DNA of 64,000 bases from Chitinophaga filiformis. Its GTDB lineage: Bacteria > Bacteroidota > Bacteroidia > Chitinophagales > Chitinophagaceae. The stretch is from NCBI RefSeq assembly GCF_023100805.1, contig NZ_CP095855.1, positions 1,612,001-1,676,000 of the forward strand, given 5' to 3'. The notes beneath the pieces were generated by a model. That model searched no databases. It had not been told where the DNA came from and saw nothing but the letters and a program-made list of their open reading frames with translations. This document shows positions 63,601 to 64,000 of the stretch, one piece after another (position 1 is the first letter of the stretch; every line of letters begins with the position of its first letter). A program made the translations under genes and the position numbers.

Positions 63601-64000
63601 GCCATGTATGCTATAACTTCTGAAGGGATGGTGTGCTGCGAAGATGATCAGTTTATTCCTGTTACGGCTAACGATGTCGTTCAGTTCAGTAAGCACTTCT
63701 TCCTTTGTCTTGGTGTCGCAGGAAGATTCTGACCCTGGTTTCTGGTAAGGGAACAACCACCATTCAGTATCCATAATGATCAAAGTGGTATTGTTATCCA
63801 GGTGTACCTCTTCCGGGCCGGGACAGCCATCTTTAGGCAGGAAATTGACATTGGGCAGTTGCAGGGAGTCCACGTACAGCTGCTGGTTGATCACTGTCTG
63901 CCATCCATCCGGTTTAGAACGTTTCCAGTCATGGTTACCGGGAATGAAGATGGCCTGTGTATTGGTGTTTCTCACCAGGTTTACCTGGTAGTCGAGTATC
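60607..64000 (-). CDS. Metallophosphoesterase / kinase-like / outer-membrane barrel fusion (5' end outside window)
   Basis: The frame is open to the last base, so the N-terminus (and any signal peptide) lies outside. Numbering from the GTG at 63975: residues 1-250 are a calcineurin-like metallophosphoesterase with PGNHDW, AAHHPFRSYS and SGHDHTLQ metal motifs. Residues 335-640 resemble an atypical kinase of the FAM20C/CotH/PI4K/HipA type: a Lys after LRLEDKDGKEWVLRSLKK, ADWDRHDDQW (Asp489) and IPRDRDQAFF (Asp516). Residues about 780-1122 are an Omp85/D15-like outer-membrane barrel (RYERTFFRLNYNKLMP, IGGVQNLRGYRNYRF, final GFRF). The whole is predicted to be at the outer membrane. The kinase-like call is inference; the rest is firm. 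Confidence 0.8.
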   Translation of the reverse strand, partial: ILDYQVNLVRNTNTQAIFIPGNHDWKRSKPDGWQTVINQQLYVDSLQLPNVNFLPKDGCPGPEEVHLDNNTTLIIMDTEWWLFPYQKPGSESSCDTKTKEEVLTELNDIVSRNRNKLIIFAAHHPFRSYSIHGGYYTIKQHIFPFTDLKKGLYIPLPLIGSIYPITRGVFGTPEDIPNPIYQSMIRGVEAAIKPHGPAIFVSGHDHTLQLIKDEQNFYVVSGSGAKENRVKKGSKSLFASNENGYTVLEISKSGRVEVKYYTIEKTDAPVYAQQLFSLQDVRSSAIANASPSASQLPATVVMPADSQYTGKTGFHYWLMGRNYRDVWGTPLSFPVLDLNKEKGGLKILKRGGGMQTLSLRLEDKDGKEWVLRSLKKYPAKAVPEALRETVAKDVVQDQISAANPYAPLAVVPLADAAGVHHTNPTFVYLPKDTVLGIYENTFGDDVYLFEEREPDVKGKTLNTPKVLEQLQGDNDNTINQPAVLNARLLDLLIADWDRHDDQWRWAGENGKKAKTQRYFPIPRDRDQAFFVNEGLLPRIASRRWALPNIQGFRPKIRYVEGQNPTAQPFDRSFMNELSEQQWKDISKAFVQRITDSTIRAAVNRFPDTIKAEVAERTYNTLRARRDILEKEALVLYRFLSKHVEVTGSKKDELFTIERLPGGLMDVTVNKINKKGELEQVIYHRTFDPKDTREVRLFGLGGEDKYVVKGDNGSPIKVRIIGGKDIDTYIDSTGSHAGKRIRIYELANRKDSFAMNGNDRRILSSNPDIIRYERTFFRLNYNKLMPLASAAFNADDGLSLGAGFQYTTQGFRKRPFATRHTVLAGHSLGTDAWQFRYLGEFTDVIGNTDLTITASAKAPNNTINFFGFGNESVFDKSKTIRYYRTRFALFNIEPLLNTKLSRNVELYYGPSLTYYSLDKDETAGRIISDFPHNGLDSMSVYRSKSYAGLRLGLKIDTRNNALIPTRGISWNTSLYGSQGLNEDKRNYLQAQTDLSIYTNFHVPTSVVLVTRFGANKIWGDYEYFQAAAIGGVQNLRGYRNYRFTGNAAVYNNVELRIKLFDFRSYLFPASVGLLAFNDVGRVWFPSQKSAIWHDGYGGGVYFTPANLVVLSAVVGRSDEGVLPYITFGFRF

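Overview
The window looks like a chromosomal segment of a Bacteroidota bacterium, most likely family Chitinophagaceae (Chitinophaga-like). I infer this from gene content (ECF sigma/FecR surface-signalling pairs, a DUF4349 protein, DUF5995, DUF6934, a Reg_prop/Y_Y_Y sensor kinase, many secreted proteins and lipoproteins), from several promoters of the Bacteroidota type (TTG ... TAnnTTTG), from start codons without clear Shine-Dalgarno sequences, and from moderate GC. No database search was possible. All names rest on motifs read in the translations.

Layout. 1-2393: the 3' part of a phosphocholine-type phospholipase C and an SDR reductase. 2445-10601 (minus): a cysteine-free SufE homologue, a DUF4349 membrane protein, topoisomerase III, a receiver/Grx-like/TrxR-like fusion with its cyclic-nucleotide-type sensor kinase, and an HSL-type hydrolase. 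10889-13168: a 40-residue membrane peptide, a radical SAM/SPASM enzyme and a Gfo/Idh/MocA oxidoreductase in one tight operon. 13156-16116: ECF sigma, FecR and an STN-barrel protein. 16228-25000: a Tat-exported Gfo/Idh protein, a CHAD protein, a ClC antiporter divergent from a Crp-family regulator, secreted unknowns, and a second Crp-family regulator with an SDR. 25085-25523: a serine recombinase remnant against a tRNA-Glu. 25624-33225: pseudo-receiver, GT-C-like membrane protein, dienelactone hydrolase-like lipoprotein, kinase/receiver pair, DUF5995 and a GH16-like lipoprotein. 33226-42799: a third Crp-family regulator divergent from an exported DJ-1/PfpI protein, a ricin/propeller protein, a C70-like protease, an InhA-like protein, a DUF6934 two-gene cassette, a hydrolase and an AraC regulator. 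43045-46962: a second tRNA-Glu, gapA, pgk and a dicarboxylate symporter. 46978-54642: a giant sensor kinase, a lemA-TPM-TPM operon, a receiver, and FecR with a sigma protein lacking region 4. 54810-64000: dipeptidase, Hsp15-like S4 protein, lysA, a large GAF protein, and a metallophosphoesterase/kinase-like/outer-membrane barrel fusion cut by the window end.

How genes work together. Core metabolism (gapA-pgk, lysA, topB) is interspersed with many small sensory modules. Three Crp-family genes each sit beside a likely target. Two of these targets carry a GTGA-N6-TCAC operator 52.5 and 53.5 bp upstream of the -7 element, and both adjacent regulators keep the RE...R recognition helix. The third regulator has a changed helix and a different palindrome (TTGC-N4-GCAA) in its own promoter.

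Strongest candidates for new biology: the outer-membrane protein that seems to join a phosphatase and an atypical kinase-like domain; the matched Crp/operator pairs; the SufE homologue with Trp in place of the catalytic Cys; the membrane peptide/radical SAM/oxidoreductase operon; the ECF sigma protein without region 4; and the DUF6934 plus basic small-protein cassette.
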